Of a DNA stretch of 64,000 bases, positions 55,593-64,000 are shown piece by piece. Under the pieces are notes generated by a model. That model was given only the letters and a program-made list of their open reading frames with translations. It did no database searches and was not told where the DNA came from. Source of the stretch: Candidatus Cybelea sp. (lineage in GTDB: Bacteria; Vulcanimicrobiota; Vulcanimicrobiia; Vulcanimicrobiales; Vulcanimicrobiaceae). The stretch spans positions 62,001 to 126,000 of the forward strand of contig DASXFZ010000060.1 of assembly GCA_036489315.1 (NCBI GenBank), read 5' to 3'. Within the stretch, counting starts at the first letter, position 1. Each line of letters starts with the position of its first letter. The translations under genes were made by a program, and so were the position numbers.

Positions 55593-56737
55593 TTCTCATC
55601 GCCGCCGTCAGCCTGATCGGATTCGAGAAGGTCGTTACCTTCCTGCTGATGCTTTCCGTTCTCATCGTGCTGCACGAGTTCGGCCACTTCGTGATGGCCC
55701 GGCGCAACGGCGTGCGGGTCAATGAGTTTGCCGTGGGTTTCGGCCCGCGGCTGGCCGGCTGGACGAGCCCGCGTAGCGGAACCCTCTATTCACTGCGCGC
55801 CTTTCCCATCGGCGGCTTCTGCGCGATGGAAGGCGAGGACGGGCGCGTCTCGGAGGCCGAGCAGCAGCGCAACTTCCGCAGCAGCGCGCGGGGCGGCGAA
55901 GCGAACTTCCAGGCGAAATCGCCCTGGGTACGGCTCGTGATTATTCTCGCGGGCCCATTTGCCAATTTCGTGCTCTGCTACGTCATCTTGCTCGTCGGCG
56001 CGCTGGCCTTCGGCGTTACATCGGATAAGCCGAATCAGGCCGTTCAGCCGATCGTCGGCCAGGTAAACGCGGGATCGCCCGCCGAGATCGCGGGGATCCG
56101 CGCCGGGGACCGCATCGTTGCAATCGGCGACGTTCCGGTGACCAGCGGCAAAGAGCTGGTCGACACGATTCATGCATCGCTGGGCAAGCGGCTCGATCTC
56201 GTCTATCAGCGCAACGGTGCTCGTACGGAGGTCTACGTCCAGCCGAAGCCCTGTCCCGCGCAAGTCGTCGGCCGCGGCAAAGGCTGCATTGGGTTTTCGC
56301 CGGTGCCCGAACTTCAGCGCGTCGGACTTGCCGAGGCCGTCCGTGCCAGTGGAGAAGAGTTCGCCGGCATCGCCGATCAGACGGTCGAAAGCATCGTGTT
56401 GCTCGTCACGCAGTTCTCAAAATACGCGCCGCAGATCTCCGGACCGATCGGCATGGGGCAGGTCGCCATCACCGTTCAGGATTGGGGTTGGGGCCCGTAC
56501 TTCACGCTCGCGGCGACGATCTCGTTTGCCCTGGGGCTCTTTAATCTGCTTCCGATTCCGGCGCTCGACGGCGGCCGCGCGGCGTTCATCATCGCCGAAC
56601 TGATTCGCGGGCGTCCGGTGGACCCGGAGAAGGAGGCGATGGTTCACCTGGCAGGGTTTGCGGCGCTGATGGCGCTGATCATGCTCGTGGCCTTTCACGA
56701 TATCGCCCGAATCGTCTCCGGACAGGGAGTGATGTAA
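55589..56737 (+). CDS. rseP: RseP/site-2 protease family zinc metalloprotease
   Basis: 382 residues, TTG start. Intramembrane protease with zinc motif H29-E-F-G-H33, one PDZ domain (GSPAEIAGIRAGDRIVAIGDVPVTSGKEL, about residues 160-205) and the second metal motif NLLPIPALDGG. It cleaves membrane-bound anti-sigma factors in known systems; the ECF anti-sigma at 35475 would be a possible substrate, but this is only an inference. In the dxr-rseP-ispG order common to many bacteria. Confidence 0.95.
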   Translation: MILIAAVSLIGFEKVVTFLLMLSVLIVLHEFGHFVMARRNGVRVNEFAVGFGPRLAGWTSPRSGTLYSLRAFPIGGFCAMEGEDGRVSEAEQQRNFRSSARGGEANFQAKSPWVRLVIILAGPFANFVLCYVILLVGALAFGVTSDKPNQAVQPIVGQVNAGSPAEIAGIRAGDRIVAIGDVPVTSGKELVDTIHASLGKRLDLVYQRNGARTEVYVQPKPCPAQVVGRGKGCIGFSPVPELQRVGLAEAVRASGEEFAGIADQTVESIVLLVTQFSKYAPQISGPIGMGQVAITVQDWGWGPYFTLAATISFALGLFNLLPIPALDGGRAAFIIAELIRGRPVDPEKEAMVHLAGFAALMALIMLVAFHDIARIVSGQGVM

Positions 56738-56740
56738 CCG

Positions 56741-57895
56741 ATGCTGCGCGTGAGACGTAAGAGCAACCCGATCTTTCTGCAGAACAAGACCGGCAAAGCC
56801 GACGCGAAGAGCGTCTGGATCGGCGGCGACCATCCCGTCGCCGTGCAATCGATGACGACGACCGATACCGCCGACGCCGACAAAACGCTCGAGCAGATCT
56901 ATGGGCTCGCGATGGAGGGCTGCGAGATCGTGCGGGTGACCGTCAAGGATCCGCCCGATGCCGCCGGCTTGCCGGCAATCGTCCACCGTTCTCCGGTGCC
57001 GATCGTCGCCGATATCCACTTCGATCACAAGATGGCGCTCGCAGCAATCGAGGCGGGCGTAGCAAAGCTTCGTCTGAATCCGGGCAACATCCGTGATCCC
57101 AAGAAGGTCGTCGAGGTCGTTACCGCAGCGAAAGCCAGAGGCATTCCGATCCGCGTGGGCGTCAACATGGGATCGCTCGCACCGGACCTCGAGAAATCGC
57201 TGGGACACACGGCCGAGGCGATGGTTCTATCGGCGCTGCGCCATGTCGAGATCCTCGAGGACCATGGGCACACCGAGATCGCGATTTCGCTCAAGGCGCA
57301 CGACGTAGCGACGACCGTCGCGGCTTACCGTATGATGGACGCGCGTCTGCGTGAACGTGGAACGCCCTACGCGCTGCACCTCGGCATCACCGAGGCCGGA
57401 CTGTTGCGCGACGGCACGATCAAATCGTCGATCGGCCTCGGCATTCTGCTCTGGGAGGGGATCGGCGATACGATCCGCGTCTCGCTGGCCGACGATCCGA
57501 TCGAAGAAGTGCCGGTCTGCTGGGGCATCCTCAAGTCGCTCGGCCTGCGGGAGAAGGGCTTCGAGATTACGGCCTGTCCGTCGTGCGGGCGCGCAGAGAT
57601 CTCGGTGCTCGAGCTGGGGCGCGCCGTCGAGGCGATCGCGAAATCGTACAGTGCACCGGTGAAAGTGGCCGTCATGGGCTGCGTCGTCAACGGGCCGGGT
57701 GAGTCAAAGATGGCCGACGTCGGCGTCGCCGGCGGAAAAGGCAAAGGCGCGATCTACCGTGCCGGCGAGCTGGTCGGTACGTACCCAGAGAGCGAACTGC
57801 TCGGCATGCTGCGTCTCGAAATCGAAAAGGTCATCGCCGAGAAATATCCCGCCTACGCCGGAGAGATCGGCGAGGCGCGGGGAGCGGCCGTGTGA
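56741..57895 (+). CDS. ispG: 4-hydroxy-3-methylbut-2-en-1-yl diphosphate synthase (flavodoxin/ferredoxin)
   Basis: 384 residues. Penultimate MEP-pathway enzyme with a 4Fe-4S cluster: ligands in ACPSCGR and MGCVVNGPGE. The N-terminal TIM-barrel has VQSMTTTDTADADKTLEQI, LRLNPGNIRD and SIGLGILLWEGIGDTIRVSL. It is the short bacterial form. GTGA overlap with the next gene. In many genomes proS follows directly; here it is 4 kb away. Confidence 0.97.
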   Translation: MLRVRRKSNPIFLQNKTGKADAKSVWIGGDHPVAVQSMTTTDTADADKTLEQIYGLAMEGCEIVRVTVKDPPDAAGLPAIVHRSPVPIVADIHFDHKMALAAIEAGVAKLRLNPGNIRDPKKVVEVVTAAKARGIPIRVGVNMGSLAPDLEKSLGHTAEAMVLSALRHVEILEDHGHTEIAISLKAHDVATTVAAYRMMDARLRERGTPYALHLGITEAGLLRDGTIKSSIGLGILLWEGIGDTIRVSLADDPIEEVPVCWGILKSLGLREKGFEITACPSCGRAEISVLELGRAVEAIAKSYSAPVKVAVMGCVVNGPGESKMADVGVAGGKGKGAIYRAGELVGTYPESELLGMLRLEIEKVIAEKYPAYAGEIGEARGAAV

Positions 57896-58362
57896 TACAC
57901 CGCGCGAGCGAGCTGTATGCGGGTCTGCGCTGGCAGAGTCTCGTCATCGTTGCGCTCTGCGCGCTGGCAATCTCGTGCGTGCTCGCCTTTTCGACGCCGA
58001 TCGCGATGTTCGTCGACGGGGAGCGTGTCGATAGCGACGTCGCGCCGGTCACGACGGCCAGCGAGCACGCCTTCGTGCCGCTGCGCTCGATCGCCGACGC
58101 GCTCGGCGCCGAGACGGTGGTCGACAAGCCGGGTGTGATTACCGTTACGCTCGGCGACCAGAGCCTGCGCCTGCGGGTCGGCGATATGCACGCGAAACTC
58201 AACGGCATGCCGCTCACCCTCAAACGCGCCCCTTTTCGCGTCCGCGGGCGCGTGCTGGTCCCGATCGATGCGATCGCGAGCGCGCTCCACGTTCATGCGA
58301 CCTACGATCCTCGAACGGCGCGGATAGAAGTGCGCACCCCGGGCATCGGCCAAGTTCCTTAG
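57892..58362 (+). CDS. Copper amine oxidase N-terminal-like domain protein, membrane-anchored
   Basis: 156 residues, GTG overlapping ispG. One N-terminal membrane segment (SLVIVALCALAISCVLAFS, residues 16-34) and a copper-amine-oxidase-N-like module in the exported part: FVDGERVDSDVAPVTTASEHAFVPLRSIADALGAE, then a second half ending VPIDAIASALHVHATYD. Such modules bind cell-wall or other surface ligands in Firmicutes. No enzyme domain follows. It closes the rpsB-ispG cluster. Confidence 0.85.
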   Translation: MIHRASELYAGLRWQSLVIVALCALAISCVLAFSTPIAMFVDGERVDSDVAPVTTASEHAFVPLRSIADALGAETVVDKPGVITVTLGDQSLRLRVGDMHAKLNGMPLTLKRAPFRVRGRVLVPIDAIASALHVHATYDPRTARIEVRTPGIGQVP

Positions 58363-58390
58363 GGGTCTGGATTTAGCCTCAGTCGTTGTC

Positions 58391-58433
58391 GCCGCAGGGC
58401 TCGGTTACGCAATAGTAAACTTCGCCCTGCGGC
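58391..58433 (+). terminator. Hairpin at the end of the ispG cluster
   Basis: GCCGCAGGGC (58391-58400) and GCCCTGCGGC (58424-58433) are perfect 10-base inverted copies around a 23-base loop. There is no T run. It lies 29 bases after the last gene of the cluster and marks where the GC-poorer segment begins. Confidence 0.5.
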
Positions 58434-58484
58434 TCCTAGACTGGGGGAGTATAGAACGCACAAACGAAACGGAAATCTCATCGT

Positions 58485-58925
58485 ATGCAAAACGAGAGGC
58501 TTGGAAAGCGGGCACTTACGTACTTTCCAGTATGGGCGACGGCGCTTCTCTGGACGGTGTTCTATTCCGAGGGCGCTGGTTTCGGTGCGGCAACGTACAG
58601 AAATGAATGCGTGCATCGCCAACTAGGGGGATTGTGCCCGCTAGTATACCACGCATTGTTCCCCCCGCACATAGCTGTGTCAGCGTTCATAGGTAATGTT
58701 GTGTCCCTCTGGGTCGACGGGATCTACGACGTTGGTTTTCTGTTCGCGATTATCGTGTGCATCAGCCTCTTACTTATTGCGAGTCGAATGAGTCGGTACG
58801 TAGCGGAACGTGCCTTCTCTTGGCCGGCCATGGTCCTCGGCTGCATATGTTTTGGATTTATTGGCTACTTCTACGAGATCCACCAAACATTGAATACAGG
58901 CGAAGCGCGCGTGCCGATGCTCTAG
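58485..58925 (+). CDS. Small membrane protein of unknown function
   Basis: 146 residues, four hydrophobic segments (about residues 12-30, 52-75, 80-103 and 112-130). A Cys pair (NECVHRQLGGLCPL) lies in the first loop. Codon use is less GC-rich than in neighbours (GTATAC, TTACTT), suggesting recent gain. The ribosome site is weak (GGAAA). No family recognised. It sits in the segment that separates ispG from proS. Confidence 0.55.
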   Translation: MQNERLGKRALTYFPVWATALLWTVFYSEGAGFGAATYRNECVHRQLGGLCPLVYHALFPPHIAVSAFIGNVVSLWVDGIYDVGFLFAIIVCISLLLIASRMSRYVAERAFSWPAMVLGCICFGFIGYFYEIHQTLNTGEARVPML

Positions 58926-59020
58926 ACGAGCGCGTTCGGCCCTGCTCCCCGCCGGAACTGGCAGCGTCGGCGCCGAACGCCACTTAGCTGTTCCTTTGGG
59001 GCTTCCGGAGGTACGGCAAG

Positions 59021-59577
59021 GTGAAGATTTCAGGTTGTAGCCGCCACACAATCATTGCAGGCGTCGCGACCGCGTCGGCTACGATTTTCCATCTGCCGCG
59101 GTCGCTCAGGTCTCTCCGCAGCCACCAACGACCACGTCGGCGAGCAATGGGTTGAGCATTTCGTGGCCGTCTCATATTGACATCGCATCGTCGTCCCTTG
59201 CGGACTTTAATCGATTCAATAAAGATGTTGGGACATTTGTCGTCTTCGTCAGGTGCGACGGAACAAAATCTGCGATCATTCCACCTACGCCCGACATCGA
59301 TGATGCCCTGAGGTCTAGCGTTCAGAACTTCCTGAGCGATGCTCAGGTCACAGCCGGCTCAAATTGCCAAAATGAAATGTTCCTCGTGGGCTTTCACGTA
59401 CCAAGTGGAGTTATGACGGGGTCGAGGTATCTCTGCCGCGCAGATAGCCCCGCCCCGCGATCGCAGAGGCGTTGCGTGTCGCTTGGCCGCTGGAGGGGTG
59501 CACGCCGCGTCCTCGCACTGCAACTGCGAGGCGCCACGCGGCGCGGCGGCTCAGCTCGCAGCGTGCCCGCAGTTTAG
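59021..59577 (+). pseudogene. Secreted hypothetical protein gene with apparent frameshift
   Basis: A GTG at 59021 with GGAGG 9 bases upstream starts a signal-peptide-like sequence (MKISGCSRHTIIAGVATASA). The frame is lost at a run of four T (59085-59088). One extra T would continue it as TIFPSAAVAQVSPQPPTTTS, giving a proper signal-peptidase site (AVA-Q) and joining the long open frame to 59577. The mature part has two to three cysteines and a TFVVFVRCDGTK strand. The last 45 residues are Arg-rich and may be out of frame again. No family recognised; GC content is lower than in neighbours. Confidence 0.55.
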
Positions 59578-59654
59578 CAGCCTAGATCGATCAGCCGCGA
59601 TCGGCTAGCCCTGACCCGCCGATGTAAGCGCCGCGATCCAAGCGGCTAAACTGC
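59569..59654. repeat. Inverted repeat at the end of the GC-poorer segment
   Basis: GCAGTTTAGC (59569-59578) and GCTAAACTGC (59645-59654) are perfect 10-base inverted copies, with a smaller hairpin AGCCG-CGAT-CGGCT between them. It lies between the frameshifted gene and the 3' end of the permease gene and may be a bidirectional terminator or an element end. Confidence 0.5.
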
Positions 59655-59726
59655 CCCATAAAGCCGAGCTGCGTTCGAAGCGTTTCATTTCCTCAATTGC
59701 CGCGGTGCCTGGAAAACGCGAGCCCT

Positions 59727-61253
59727 TCACGCGTATTCGCTGATGCCGGCGGGCTCTTCGACGGGCACGACGTCGGCCGGATTCGATTTGCGGAAGCCGT
59801 ACGAGAAGAAGAAGACCAGGCCGACGACGAGCGCGAGGACGAACCACGTCCAGGTCGCGCGCGAGAGCCCGAAGACGGCTAAGAAGAGCGAGAAGACGAT
59901 GCCGAGGATCGGGAAGAGCGGGACGAACGGTACCCGAAAGCTTCGCGGAAGATCGGGCTTCCGGTGGCGCAGATAGAGCACGCCGCCGCACACGACAGAA
60001 AACGCAATCAGCGTGCCGATGTTGACGAGGTTGAGCAGGTTGTTCAGCGGCACGATGAGCGCCAGAAATGCGACCGCCACGCCGGTGATGACCGTCGTTA
60101 CCAGCGGTGTCTTGAAACGCGGGTGAACCGCCGCAACGATCGGCGGCAGCATCCGGTCGCGCGCCATTACGTAAAAAATCCGTGACTGTCCGAGCAGCGA
60201 GGCCAGCGCGACGCTCGTCGTACCGGCGAGAACACCGATCGTGATCACCCAGCTCAGCACCGGAATATGCAGCGGCGCAAGCGCATAGACGAGCGGATTT
60301 TTGATCGGAACCTGGTTCCACGGCACTGCCCCTACGAGGACGACCGCCGTCGCGCAGTAGACCAGCGTGCCGATCGCGAGCGCGCCGATGACGCCGACGG
60401 GAATGTCGAACTGCGGGTTCTTGCATTCTTCGGCGGTCGTCGTCGCCGTATCGAAGCCGATGTAGCTAAAAAAGACGTAGGCGCCGATCGCGATGATCCC
60501 ATAGGGCTGGGCCGAGGACGAGTAATCGGCCATTCCTCCGAAAGGCCTCAGGCTTCCCCATCCAATTGGGTTGAAGTTGTGCAGGTTCGCGGCGTGAAAT
60601 AGAAAGAATCCGGCGATGACGAAGACGACCAGGGCTGAGATCTTTAGAACGACGAAGATGTTGTTGATCGTCGCCGATTCGCGAATGCCCACCGAAAGCA
60701 ACGCCGACAGACAGAGCACGAAGATCGCCGCGACCACGTCGAACTGCGAGTGGAAGACGTCCCAATTCGTCGGCAGCCACCACGCCCCATGGACGATCAA
60801 GTTCGACTGCTGCGCCCAGGCCGGCAGCGAGAGCCCGGCGCTCTTGGCAACGTCTTGAATTGCGGCGGAGAACTGCTGCGCGACCGGAGCGGCGCTGATG
60901 CCGTATTCGAAGATCAGGGCAAAGCCGATGATCCAAGCGAAGAGCTTGCCCATCGTCGCGTACGCGTAGGTGTACGCGCTGCCAGCAACCGGCACCATCG
61001 CGCCGAGTTCGGCGTAGCAGAGGGCGGCGAAGAACGAGGTTAGGCCCGCCAGCAGGTATGAGACGATGACCGCGGGGCCCGCCCCTTTCACACCGGTTCC
61101 AATCGTCGTGAAGATGCCGCCGCCGATCATCGTTCCAAGCCCGATCGAGATCAGGTCTTTGGCCGTCAGGGCGCGGCGTAGGATTTTACGCGTGCCCAGC
61201 TCCCGCAGCTTTTCAACGTCGGTCGTAGCGAAGAGCGCCGAGAAAAACGACAT
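59727..61253 (-). CDS. APC family amino-acid permease
   Basis: 508 residues, about 12-14 membrane helices. The N-terminal MIGGGIFTTIGTG motif is the substrate-binding first helix of the APC/cationic amino-acid transporter group; CYAELGAMVPVAGSAYTYAYATMG and FFSYIGFDTATTTAEECKNPQ are typical. It probably imports amino acids by proton symport; specificity is not visible. The stop is followed by the inverted repeat at 59569-59654. Likely transcribed after the adenosyltransferase gene or alone. Confidence 0.93.
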   Translation of the reverse strand: MSFFSALFATTDVEKLRELGTRKILRRALTAKDLISIGLGTMIGGGIFTTIGTGVKGAGPAVIVSYLLAGLTSFFAALCYAELGAMVPVAGSAYTYAYATMGKLFAWIIGFALIFEYGISAAPVAQQFSAAIQDVAKSAGLSLPAWAQQSNLIVHGAWWLPTNWDVFHSQFDVVAAIFVLCLSALLSVGIRESATINNIFVVLKISALVVFVIAGFFLFHAANLHNFNPIGWGSLRPFGGMADYSSSAQPYGIIAIGAYVFFSYIGFDTATTTAEECKNPQFDIPVGVIGALAIGTLVYCATAVVLVGAVPWNQVPIKNPLVYALAPLHIPVLSWVITIGVLAGTTSVALASLLGQSRIFYVMARDRMLPPIVAAVHPRFKTPLVTTVITGVAVAFLALIVPLNNLLNLVNIGTLIAFSVVCGGVLYLRHRKPDLPRSFRVPFVPLFPILGIVFSLFLAVFGLSRATWTWFVLALVVGLVFFFSYGFRKSNPADVVPVEEPAGISEYA

Positions 61254-61280
61254 TCCGCGGTCGGTTCGCCCCCTTAGCGC

Positions 61281-61883
61281 TCAGGCCTCCGGCGGCCGGC
61301 TTGCCGGATTCCAGATATGTTCGGGCTCGCCAAGCGCGTCGTTGATCCAGCGCGCCCAGACAAAGAGCGCGTCGGAGAGCCGGTTGAGATAACGCAGCGA
61401 GTCGGACGAAATACCTTCGCCTTCCTCGAGCAGCGCGACGACGAGCCGCTCGGCGCGCCGACAGATCGTGCGTGCGACGTGAAGCTGCGCGCCCGCCGGC
61501 GCACCGCCGGGTGAGATAAAGTTTGCGAGCGGCGCAAGGTCGCGCTGGGCTCGATCGATCGCGTGCTCGAGCGCCGCCGAATCCTCCGGCCCGACCCGAG
61601 GCATCGAATCGCGCAGATCCCCGGGAAGCGTGGCGAGCTCGGAGCCTAAATTGAAAAGCACGTCTTGGCTCCACGCGAGCCAAGCGTCGAGCGCGACCGC
61701 CCGCTCGAGGCTTTTTGTCAGCGGGCGCAAGGCCGCGCGCGCGACGCCGATCGCGCTGGAGAGTTCGTCGATGGTGCCGTAGGTCTCGATGCGGGGAGCG
61801 CGCTTGCTGACCCGCTGGCCCCCGACCAGGCCCGTCGAGCCGCCGTCTCCGGTACGCGTGTAGATTCGGGTGAGCTTCGGCAT
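61281..61883 (-). CDS. Cob(I)yrinic acid a,c-diamide adenosyltransferase, PduO type
   Basis: 200 residues from the ATG at 61883; further in-frame codons upstream overlap the proS leader. It adenosylates cob(I)alamin with ATP to form coenzyme B12. N-terminal IYTRTGDGGSTGLVGGQRVSK, TYGTIDELSSAIGVAR, and the RTICRRAERLVVAL and YLNRLSDALFVWARW segments hold the ATP- and cobalamin-binding residues. A user of adenosylcobalamin is not in the window. Confidence 0.94.
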   Translation of the reverse strand: MPKLTRIYTRTGDGGSTGLVGGQRVSKRAPRIETYGTIDELSSAIGVARAALRPLTKSLERAVALDAWLAWSQDVLFNLGSELATLPGDLRDSMPRVGPEDSAALEHAIDRAQRDLAPLANFISPGGAPAGAQLHVARTICRRAERLVVALLEEGEGISSDSLRYLNRLSDALFVWARWINDALGEPEHIWNPASRPPEA

Positions 61884-61963
61884 TTTGGTGCTATTGCGAG
61901 CCCACGCGATGGATATCCCCGCGCGAAGGCTGTTTGAGCGTTCCAAGCGAAACGGGGCCGGTC

Positions 61964-63424
61964 ATGTCCGAAGCGCTCGCTGCCGGCGCCGTTAAGGAGA
62001 TTCCTCCGAAAAGCGCCGATCTTTCAGCCTGGTACACGGCCGTGTGTCTGCGGGCGCAGTTGGTTTCCTATTCACCCGTGCGCGGCTGCGTCGTGCTGCG
62101 ACCCTACGGGTTCGGCCTCTGGGAGAACCTCCAACGGGAACTCGACGCGCGCTTCAAGGCGACCGGGCACGAGAATGCTTATTTCCCGCTGCTGATTCCC
62201 GAGAGCCTGCTCGTGAAGGAGGCCGAGCACGTCGAGGGCTTCGCCCCGGAGGTGGCGTGGGTCACGCAGGGCGGCAGCGAAACGTTGACCGAGCGTCTTG
62301 CGATCCGTCCAACCTCGGAAGCGATGATCGGCACGATGTACTCGCAGTGGATCGAATCGTACCGGGACCTGCCGATTCTCATCAATCAGTGGGCGAACGT
62401 CGTTCGTTGGGAAAAGGCCACGCGTCCGTTTCTGCGCACGATGGAGTTTCTCTGGCAAGAGGGGCACACGGCGCACGCCGACGCGCGGGAAGCGCGTGAG
62501 GAGACGCTGCGCATTCTCGATCTCTACCGAGACTTTGCCGAGAACGTCGCCGCGGTGCCGGTCTATGCCGGCGCAAAGAGTGCGAGCGAACGCTTTCCGG
62601 GGGCGGTCGAGACCTTTTCGATCGAGGCCCTGATGCCCGACGGCAAGGCACTGCAGTCGGGTACCTCCCACGACCTGGGACAGAACTTCGGCAAGGCCTA
62701 CGACATAAAATTCGTCGACGCCGATCAGGCGATCAAGTTTGCGTACACGACGTCTTGGGGCGTTTCGTGGCGTATGATCGGCGCTTTGATCATGGTGCAC
62801 GGAGACGACCGCGGGCTGCGTATACCGCCGAAGATGGCGCCGATCGAGGCGGTGCTCGTGCCGATCGTTCGTTCCTCGGACGACCGCGCGATCGCGGTCT
62901 GCAACGCGCTCGCCCAGACGCTCGCCGCGGCGGGGCTGCGGGTGCGCGTCGATGCGCGCGACGCTCAGCCCGGCTGGAAATACAGTGAGTGGGATCTGCG
63001 CGGGGTGCCCATCCGAATCGAGATCGGTCCGCGCGACGTCGACGCGCAGACGGCCGTGCTGGCGCGCCGCGATCGCGAGAGGGGCGATCCGGATCAGCGG
63101 CGCAGCGTGGCGTTGGGCGAGATCGTTCCCGTCGTGCGCGCGCTGCTCGGCGACATCCAAGACTCGCTCTACCGGCAAGCCAAAGACTTTCTCACCTCGC
63201 ACACGTTTGCGACGAAGGATCGCTCCGAGTTTCTCGAGCTGTGCTCGACGAAGGCCGGCATGGTCGACATTGCGTGGTGCCAACGAGCGGAGTGCGAAGC
63301 CGAGGTAAAGCGCGCGACGACCGCGACCACGCGCGTTTTGCACGCCCTCGATCCGGGCGACACGATTTGCATCGCCTGCGGCGAACCGGCGAAGGTCAGA
63401 GCCTATTTTGCGCAGTCTTACTGA
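61964..63424 (+). CDS. proS: Prolyl-tRNA synthetase, archaeal/eukaryote-like type
   Basis: 486 residues from the ATG at 61964; a TTG at 61934 is also in frame. Class II synthetase lacking the editing insertion of the long bacterial form. Motif 2 FLRTMEFLWQEGHTAHA, the proline-site TSHDLGQNFGKAY, motif 3 SWGVSWRMIGALIMVHGDDRGLRIPPKMAP, anticodon domain, and a C-terminal zinc-like domain with CQRAECEAE and CIACGEP. It usually follows ispG; here it is displaced. Confidence 0.96.
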   Translation: MSEALAAGAVKEIPPKSADLSAWYTAVCLRAQLVSYSPVRGCVVLRPYGFGLWENLQRELDARFKATGHENAYFPLLIPESLLVKEAEHVEGFAPEVAWVTQGGSETLTERLAIRPTSEAMIGTMYSQWIESYRDLPILINQWANVVRWEKATRPFLRTMEFLWQEGHTAHADAREAREETLRILDLYRDFAENVAAVPVYAGAKSASERFPGAVETFSIEALMPDGKALQSGTSHDLGQNFGKAYDIKFVDADQAIKFAYTTSWGVSWRMIGALIMVHGDDRGLRIPPKMAPIEAVLVPIVRSSDDRAIAVCNALAQTLAAAGLRVRVDARDAQPGWKYSEWDLRGVPIRIEIGPRDVDAQTAVLARRDRERGDPDQRRSVALGEIVPVVRALLGDIQDSLYRQAKDFLTSHTFATKDRSEFLELCSTKAGMVDIAWCQRAECEAEVKRATTATTRVLHALDPGDTICIACGEPAKVRAYFAQSY

Positions 63425-63971
63425 GCGGCTTGCGCTGGGTGCGCTGGCGGCCGCGTTCTGCTGGGCAGCGGTGAGCGCCGTCGCGCTTGCTTACGAGCCG
63501 ACCGTTGCCGATCTCGACGCGCAAGCGCGCGCCGCGGGAAACCGCAAAGACATCGCCGAGCACATCGGGGTAGCGCTCTTCAGTACGCAGTGGTCGGCCG
63601 AAATCAGCCAAGTCTCCGCCAACGAGATGGGCAAGCACCTCATCGTGGGCATCCGCATCTGGGGAGTGAAGTTCCACCGCCCGTTGAGCCGTGAGGAGTT
63701 CGTCGACGAGGTTGTCTCGATTACCGAACGCGTCTTCGCCGCGGCGCCCAACACTGAAGAGGTGGATTTTTGGGCGAGCGTTCCGATCGTCGTCGGTAAA
63801 GACGTAGTGGTGAACGGCGACCTTGCGAGGCCGACGACCAAGACGGTCTTTGCGCTGACCGTTGCCCGCCAGGAGAGCGAGCAATCCCTGCAGCAGCGCG
63901 CGCTGCGGACCAGCGACGGCGTGTACTGGGACGAAGAGTGGGTCGGCGAAGCCCTTCGGCCGGCCGCGTAA
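63408..63971 (+). CDS. Secreted hypothetical protein
   Basis: 187 residues, TTG at 63408 inside the end of proS; no later start would keep the signal peptide (LALGALAAAFCWAAVSAVALA). The mature part has strands and helices (LIVGIRIWGVKFHRPLSREEFVDEVVSITERVF) and an EVDFWASVPIVVGKD segment. No family recognised. It is coupled to proS by the overlap and followed by the window end. Confidence 0.65.
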   Translation: MRSLTERLALGALAAAFCWAAVSAVALAYEPTVADLDAQARAAGNRKDIAEHIGVALFSTQWSAEISQVSANEMGKHLIVGIRIWGVKFHRPLSREEFVDEVVSITERVFAAAPNTEEVDFWASVPIVVGKDVVVNGDLARPTTKTVFALTVARQESEQSLQQRALRTSDGVYWDEEWVGEALRPAA

Positions 63972-64000
63972 CGCCCGCCGATGTATAAGAAGACAACGCT

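Noticed and set aside
59605-60426. 273-codon minus-strand frame
   Set aside because: Shadow frame of the APC permease with Arg/Ala-rich composition.
1-64000. CRISPR array, rRNA genes, tmRNA, RNase P RNA or SRP RNA
   Set aside because: No regularly spaced repeats and no conserved RNA motifs were found on reading both strands.

Overview
The window is a dense, high-GC bacterial chromosome segment. Most genes overlap by 4 bases (ATGA, GTGA, TTGA). The gene set is that of a diderm-like heterotroph: the MEP isoprenoid pathway, an MsbA-type exporter, a LolA-like periplasmic protein, molybdopterin synthesis, assimilatory sulfate activation and CsrA. Codon use and gene neighbourhoods suggest a poorly cultured high-GC phylum such as Candidatus Eremiobacterota (WPS-2/Vulcanimicrobiota). 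That is an inference; no rRNA gene is present to test it.

Region 1 (1-5172) is foreign. It is the tRNA-proximal end of an integrative element, visibly poorer in GC than the rest. It carries a tyrosine integrase pointing away from a complete tRNA-Val(GAC), which is the probable attachment site, and seven tightly overlapping small genes of unknown function (1580-3777). Upstream are a degenerate HNH-like protein, a small beta-rich protein and a palindrome-rich control region. The far end of the element lies outside the window.

Region 2 (5248-9700) begins with a 29-codon orphan gene that has its own strong promoter, ribosome site and terminator. Then come a secreted TPR protein, tRNA-Val(CAC), tRNA-Asp, tRNA-Phe, a dienelactone-hydrolase/DUF5069 pair, a DUF1345-like membrane protein, tRNA-Gly and tRNA-Cys.

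Region 3 (9730-28700) holds housekeeping and metabolic genes: panE, recG, two metallopeptidases with a HAD phosphatase between them, rsmD-coaD, a DUF2249-CRP regulator, thiolase, TlpA-like thioredoxin, enoyl-CoA hydratase, PhoU, an aminotransferase, a histidine phosphatase and a possible ATP-grasp protein.

Region 4 (28765-37517) is a moaD-moaE-hydrolase-moeB/rhodanese-AKR-queG-lolA-like-moaA operon, then an ECF sigma/anti-sigma pair whose terminator hairpin encloses the start codon of a photolyase gene. Region 5 (37493-49710) has an ABC exporter, csrA-cysD-cysNC-tauE, dTDP-sugar genes, a LuxR-type ATPase regulator with an apparent frameshift, and a methyltransferase.

Region 6 (49723-64000) starts with a 168-bp imperfect palindrome in front of the rpsB promoter. 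The cluster rpsB-tsf-pyrH-frr-orf-uppS-cdsA-dxr-rseP-ispG follows. It is separated from proS by about 4 kb holding a copper-amine-oxidase-like gene, two orphan genes (one frameshifted), an amino-acid permease and a cobalamin adenosyltransferase. Both apparent frameshifts lie in TTTTCC runs on the + strand, so homopolymer sequencing error must be considered.
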